Shown piece by piece: positions 58,061-64,000 of a stretch of DNA of 64,000 nucleotides (position 1 is its first letter; every line of letters begins with the position of its first letter). The stretch lies in the NCBI RefSeq assembly GCF_026213295.1, contig NC_079415.1, forward strand, positions 34,265,103 to 34,329,102, read 5' to 3'. The notes under the pieces were generated by a model. The model was not told where the DNA came from. It worked only from the letters and a program-made list of their open reading frames with translations, and made no database searches. The DNA is from Gadus chalcogrammus. Taxonomy: Eukaryota; Chordata; Actinopteri; Gadiformes; Gadidae. The translations under genes and the position numbers were made by a program.

Positions 58061-58344
58061 TAACAGTCAAAAAATGGAATCGTAAACACTATAACCTCAT
58101 TGTGAAATTGAAATTAAGTGTCTATGGACGGAAATGATTGGACAGACGGGTGGAATAATCGTCGAGCCGTTTTGGGGCGGTTGGTGTCGACTGAGCTTTT
58201 GCTTTTTATTGCCGTGCCCTAGGCTGCTCATTATCAACACCATAGTAATCATCAGAGTGATCTAGTTTTAATGGGGCTGACTGGCCAAGTTGAAGTATGG
58301 AAAAGCCATCTCTCTCTCGCTTGCGTGCTCTCTCTCTGTCGCTG

Positions 58345-58925
<581 letters not shown>

Positions 58926-58933
58926 CCCCCCCC

Positions 58934-59242
58934 GTGCCCCGCCCCTTCCCATCATCATGTCCCGCGTGGTGCGTGGATACCGAGTAGAGGCGCTACAGGA
59001 ATACTGGCGCGCTCAGTAGGACGCGTATTAAGGAGGAGCGCTCTCGGTGACCGGTGTTACAGCTTTTAAAAGCACTTCTAAAAAAAAATAATCCATCTGG
59101 GTTATATCATTCTTAATACAATGGTTTTGTTGCGCACTTTTTTTTTATCACTGATGGAATTGGACGCCCCGGTTCCGAATCCCTCGCGTCGCACGCCAGA
59201 GACCCGTTAGGACACCGACCGTTCTCTTCGTTGGGAGTCTGA
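58934..59242 (+). promoter_or_regulatory. Probable promoter and 5' UTR of arhgap20
   Basis: GC- and CpG-richer than its surroundings (gcgcgctcagtaggacgcg near 59008), directly upstream of the first coding exon. An in-frame TGA immediately precedes the ATG (59240-59242), which fixes the start. No TATA box is clear. Confidence 0.4.
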
Positions 59243-59341
59243 ATGGAAAAAATGTCACCGGCACAACGGCACGAGTGCCTGGACCGCGCCTCGCCCTCCG
59301 CGGAACCCGTAGGGCACAGCCAACAGCCCGAGAACAAACGG
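59243..59341 (+). CDS. arhgap20: arhgap20 coding exon 1 (N-terminus)
   Basis: 33 codons starting MEKMSPAQRHECLDRAS, then donor CGG|GTATGT at 59342; ends in phase 0. Vertebrate ARHGAP20, a Rho GTPase-activating protein with PH, Ras-association and RhoGAP domains, also starts with MExMSP as I recall it. Together with the two downstream exons in matching phase this supports the call. The encoded stretch is disordered and precedes the PH domain. Confidence 0.65.
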
Positions 59342-61780
59342 GTATGTTGTATCTCTCTTCGGCGTGTTTTATAATGTGCCTCACCTTGTCGATACCTGTC
59401 GCTTACCGCCACTTTCCGTATTGCTTTGTAACCACTGACTCAAGTTGAATAACGCCGCAAGTCACGAAGCTCATAATACAGAGACGCAACGTAAGCATAC
59501 TTAAAGAAAACGTGCAGCGGCGCGCGCGCGTGTGGTTCTGTTGAAAATAATCAAGCGTGAGCACAACCTCAAAGATCACGTGCAGTTGACCTCACTGTTC
59601 AACCTTTATACTAGTAGAGTTTCAGGATTCTAGGGCACGTGACTTCTGGGCATCATGACGCCCCGACGCGCAAACCGCTTTCATTTTGAAAGCATAGGCG
59701 AGTCAGAGGGTTAGTAATGATGTAGGTAGAGATGTTTTAGGTCATTAATGGTGAAATGGTTTATCATCATGGGGAGACGTTGTCCTGTTTGAAACCGCCA
59801 CAGCGTTTCCCATGTGAGAGGTGGAAAAATTATGTTTTCATTAGCCTATAGGTTACAGTATTTTTATGGTGATTTAAATGTATCACGCCTACTACACCTC
59901 CACCTCTTGAGTCTCAAAATCCCATGATGATTTCTGATGAACAAGCCCTGATCAGCTCGGCAAAACATGACTCGACTCATTTAGCCTGTTGTAATTGACG
60001 TTTCACCCTTTGACCAAGCATTCTCTGTCGATATTTCGGGGTTTAGGCAGGCTGCCAAATAATCAACCGCTGGCCTGGCCACGCTCTAAACAAGGACAGA
60101 CTTTCCCTTATCCTGTGTTAAGTGCTTGTTGCATCACGCTCTATCCCGCCTTTTCTGCTCTAATCAATTAAATGCTGTTAAATCAACTCGGGTAGGTGGC
60201 CTTTTTTTCTGTCCACAAAGAGGATTTTGAGAGATTTGGGGTTTTATTGGACAGCCTCAAGGGAAAGTCAGTGGAATTGGCATTACATAACGATCCCGGA
60301 AGCGCTCTACCTCCCTAACCCGCTCCCTTAATGCGTAGGCCTGCACCCAGTGTGTCTCCCCCGTTAATAAACAAGTGTAAAATAAGCATGTCAACAAAGT
60401 AATAGTCCTCGTCTAAATCTGCACTTTCATTTCAGTGGTTGGGAGTTATTAGTTCATTGTGTGACAGAGAGAGATCTAATAAATAAGAGAGGAAGAGAGA
60501 TTCACATTCGATAATTAGTCAGGCAGCACAAATTCAATTATACTTCAGCAAGTCCACTGTAAATCTATTAACATACACCATGTTCCATGACAAGCTTGGA
60601 TGGATACCTATTGTCCAGTTACCATTTAAAGACTGTGCAGCCAAACAATCCTTGCTGTGTGGTTAATGTGGTGGTTCCCAGTCAGAGGGGCCCGTACCCA
60701 CATAGGGGTCCGTGGGGACTTCGAAAATAGCATACTGGAATACAATTAGCAGTAGCATGCGCTGTTGCCTGTAGCCGTCCAACTGTCTGTCTGTTATAAC
60801 CACTAATTCGGTTGTTCCCAAAAAAATCATTTATAAAGTTGGACTTGAATTTAGCCGGGTAAATGCAGTGCTCCAAAACGTTTTTTGATCCGCTGGTGTT
60901 ATAGTGACTCCCTTACTCCAGCATGAATAGTGTCACACAGGAAGAGATGTCGCAATACATTTTGAAATAACATTATTGCATATTTAGTTTTACCGTGAGA
61001 TTATTTGTTTTGTTGTATCCATTCCGATCCATGGGAGTGAGGCAGACCTCCAAGCTGCTCCTCCAAACTGTTCCCCGGACACAAACCCGTCGCTGAAAAA
61101 GTTTACAAAGTTACTCCGCTGAAATTCTCGATTAACATAATCGTGAATTGTCGCAAGAACAGGTGTGATTCAGGTCATAGAAGACAACATTGAGAGGGGT
61201 CAGGGGTCTGTATTTAGTCGCCTTTGCTAACTCTTAATAACCCTTAATAAAATGACAAGGACAATGGAAATGGGTTCTGAAAATCCTTGACATTCATTCA
61301 AAATGTCATACGACATTCTACGTTTCTGTGAATTTCCTTCCGATGTCACAAAAGTGATGGTGAAACAATTCTCTCTTATTTTAATTAAAGTTGCTCTTCG
61401 TAACCCTCCAGTTTTAGTAGGAGACATCTTCGGAATTATAAAAACGTAATGCCAGCGTTCGGTCCTCTCTCACTGGCCGTGCAGCGGTGTGACACAGACT
61501 AGCTTAGCTCTGCTGGTGTTGGGGGGCGTGGTGGGTGGGGGGGGGGGGGGGGTTTGGGGAGTCGATTGTGATTATTGTAAACAAAGAGCACGTAGAGGCT
61601 ATCCAGCGTTTTTTATTTGTAGAATATCCAAGTTATAGGATGTGATTTTATTGATGAAATTATTGAATTCACCCCCTCACCCCCCCCCCCCCCCTCCCCC
61701 CTCCCCCCTCGACTCCCCCCTCTCACCCACCCCCCCTCCCTCTCCCCTCTCCCCCTCCCCCCTCCCCCTTCCTGTTCTAG
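59342..61780 (+). other. arhgap20: arhgap20 intron 1
   Basis: 2439 bp between phase-0 exons. No other gene seen. Just before the acceptor lies a very long C/T tract (61675-61778), ending TTCTAG. A G-run sits at about 61538-61552. The part 60440-60560 is AT-rich with homeodomain-like TAAT words, not further interpretable. Confidence 0.55.
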
Positions 61781-61866
61781 CGGGTCAGGTCAGAGAGTCA
61801 GAGGCGGCAGTCGGCCCCGTCCCTGGTCCTGTCCAAGGCCCTGATGCGCTCCAGAACCATCTCCAG
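61781..61866 (+). CDS. arhgap20: arhgap20 coding exon 2
   Basis: 86 bp bounded by TTCTAG and GTAGGG. It encodes RVRSESQRRQSAPSLVLSKA, then LMRSRTIS and two bases of an Arg codon. The basic RRxSAPSLxLxKAL motif is what I recall just upstream of the PH domain in ARHGAP20 and may be a phosphorylation site. It enters in phase 0, as exon 1 leaves, and exits two bases into a codon. Confidence 0.8.
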
Positions 61867-63876
61867 GTAGGGGCCCCCCCTCGGCCAAAGGTTCGGGGCT
61901 CAGCCCACATGCCCGCGGGTAGGGCCCAACCATTCGGGGAAACAATCAAGTTCAGATTATTTCCACTAACATTGCGTTTGCGATTCAGTGTACGATTTTT
62001 CCTTGACTTCCGTATTATTCACGAAACACAAGCTATAAATCATACTCTAGTATGGCCAACACAACATGTGAAGCAGTCAATATGTAAACGGCTCTTTTCT
62101 TGAGGCCAGGCCACTGTTTTGAGATGAATTGATGAATTGATGCATGAATGTATATAATAACATCTATTTAACTATTGTATTGCAAAATAATAAATTCAGC
62201 CTTTGCGATTTGCACATCGCGTTCTACTTCATTGCGATGTCGGTTTAAATTTGATTAACCGTTCAGCCCTGCTAGCCGGTGAACCTGTAGAATTACATGA
62301 GCAGATAGCACTGTCCCCCTTGAGCAACCCCCCCCACCTGCTCCTGAAGAAGAACCCACTGTTGTTTAAAGCTGCTCTGGGTGACATTTTCTGCTAAAGG
62401 GCATAATATTTTATCAGAGAGTTTCCAAGCAAAAGCGGACATGAGAGCAAATAATAAGAATAATAATAGTGATAATGAATAAACCAAGAATGCTATATTG
62501 ATAATTATTATCAGCAATCAGTCATTCTTCCCAGTCCAGTATGTGAGACGTCACGTGTAAATGAAAGGGGAGACTTGCTAAGCACTATACATGCTCAAAA
62601 CATACACGACTCAAACTACACAGTGGTAGCTTTCATTTGTTGGCCCTTTCACTGAACTTACAGGCTAACATGCACACACACACACACACACACACACCGT
62701 TGGATGTCACGGTGGTGTAAATCCGCAGAACGGTGAGTCAGGGAAAGATAATCATGCCTATAAGCTTCTCTGATCAGCGGATCAGGGATCTATTCTTAGG
62801 GTCTGGCTTTGGTCCAAGGGGACATGGAGGGTGGGGGGGGGCACGAATAACCTAATTAATACAGTCTCCTAGAGAAGACCCATTCCGCCCCCTGCCAACC
62901 CTTTCACAATAAAGGCGGCAAAACTTTAAAATTGCCCTTGTTTCTCAGAGAGCCTTAAGCTCTTCCCAAGCTGCGAGAAACCACAACACTGTGCACGTGA
63001 AAGAGCACAGATATCGACCCCTTCCTCTGAGAGTGCACACAATCACAGGAGCTGTGCTAGCGAGCGTCCACTTGGAATCAAACTCATGCTCTTTGAATTC
63101 AGAGAGCCATGTGAATAAAACAAACCCCTGGTCATATACAACTACATTTACTACTTCAGTGAGTGCTTTTTAATCAGTTAGACACACAGCGTGTGTTGGC
63201 TCCAAGCAGGTCAACTCCCATTAAGTCAACTCCAAGCTAGCCTACTCAAATTGTATTCACTTGAAGCTAGTCGACGCCCAATCTATTCTACAAGCAAGTC
63301 CCCTCCAAGCTAGTCACCTCAAAGCTATTCAACACCAAGCTATTCAACACCAAGCTAGTCAACTCCAAGCTAGTCAACTCCAAGCTAGTCAACACCAAGC
63401 TCGTCAACTCTAAGCTAGTCAACTCCAAGCTATTCAACACCAAGCTATTCAACACCAAGCTAGTCAACTCCAAGCTATTCAACTCCAAGCTAGTCAACTC
63501 CAAGCTATTCAACACCAAGCTAGTCAACTCCAAACTAGTCAACTCCAAGCTAGTCAACTCCAAGCTAGTCAACTCCAAGCTAGTCAACTCCAAGCTAGTC
63601 AACACCAAGCTAGTCAACACCAAGCTAGTCAACTCCAAGCTAGTCAACACCAAGCTAGTCAACACCAAGCTAGTCAACTCCAAGCTAGTCAACACCAAGC
63701 TAGTCAACTCCAAGCTAGTCAACTCCAAGCTAGTCAACACCAAGCTAGTCAACTCCAAATAAGTCAACTCCAAGCTAGTCAACACCCAAGCTGGTTGTCT
63801 CTTAATGGCTTTTAATGGCAGCTCCTAAGAAGAGACCATCTATTCAAGGTGCAGTCAAGGTTTCTGTGGTCCCCAG
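61867..63876 (+). other. arhgap20: arhgap20 intron 2
   Basis: 2010 bp. It contains a short (CA)n (62672-62697) and a large 15-bp minisatellite near the 3' end, then acceptor CCCCAG. No other gene seen. Confidence 0.6.
63201..63793. repeat. 15-bp minisatellite in arhgap20 intron 2
   Basis: About 39 units of AACTCCAAGCTAGTC, with AACACC and TATTC variants in mixed order, becoming degenerate at the 5' end. A 165-codon minus-strand frame of LTSLE pentapeptides is a by-product of the 15-bp period. The last unit lies only about 85 bp before the exon 3 acceptor. Confidence 0.95.
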
Positions 63877-64000
63877 GGAGAGCTACCAGGTGCCGGTATG
63901 TCCGGAGACGTGTCTGCTGATCCAGTCGTACCTGGCGTGTCCCGACCGCTCCTTCCTGCTTCACGGCCACGCCCAGCTGAAGACCGGCCTGCAGACCCAG
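63877..64000 (+). CDS. arhgap20: arhgap20 coding exon 3, start of PH domain (runs off the window)
   Basis: Begins after CCCCAG with one base that completes the Arg codon, then 41 codons to the window edge with no stop. It contains CLLIQSYLACPDRSFLLHG, followed by HAQLKTGLQTQ. This is the first beta-strands of the ARHGAP20 PH domain (family pattern: Leu-Leu-x-Gly-x-x-x-Leu-Lys-x-Gly-Leu-Gln-x-Gln). The window ends before the RhoGAP domain, so catalytic residues cannot be checked. A close paralog cannot be excluded. Confidence 0.8.

Noticed and set aside
63288..63785. 165-codon minus-strand Leu-rich repeat frame
   Set aside because: It is the translation of a 15-bp minisatellite with no other coding sign.

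Overview
The window is eukaryotic and almost certainly teleost. It holds a head-to-tail array of RING / B-box / coiled-coil / PRY-SPRY (TRIM) genes of the fish TRIM39-like / bloodthirsty-related type, followed by the first coding exons of a Rho-GAP gene that reads as arhgap20. Very long (CA)n, (GA)n and (CT)n tracts and many minisatellites fit a gadiform (cod-like) genome. That is an inference from base composition and family knowledge, not a proof.

Layout: (i) 1-15.3 kb: four intact TRIM genes (copies 1-4), 3.5-5.1 kb apart, with near-identical flanks. (ii) 15.8-23.1 kb: a hairpin cluster, a unique spacer, a hAT-like non-autonomous transposon sitting in the 5' region of TRIM copy 5, copy 5 itself, and a B30.2-only fragment. 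(iii) 23.1-50.7 kb: two large paralogous spacers (about 9 and 12 kb), each ending in an intact TRIM gene (copies 6 and 7), then copy 8 with one in-frame stop. (iv) 52.8-57.3 kb: intact copy 9 and copy 10, a pseudogene truncated before B30.2. (v) 57.5-64 kb: a LINE-like tail, minisatellites, and three arhgap20 coding exons (59243-59341, 61781-61866, 63877-64000 and beyond), joined in compatible phase.

Every TRIM copy and arhgap20 lie on the + strand. Eight TRIM copies are intact (540-542 aa) and three are broken. Each TRIM protein is encoded in one exon. A conserved GT...AG intron of 103-108 bp lies just before the ATG and separates it from a leader exon. In several copies the leader carries an open frame that overlaps the TRIM start.

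Protein differences are concentrated in three or four short stretches of the B30.2 domain, while the RING and most of the coiled coil are close to identical. This is the pattern expected of ubiquitin ligases diversifying their target-recognition surface, probably in innate immunity. Patchwork sharing of blocks among copies suggests gene conversion. The spacers hold precise transposon insertions with empty paralogous sites, a large inverted repeat, minisatellites that differ in copy number between paralogs, and minus-strand exon-like modules that I cannot assign to a known gene.
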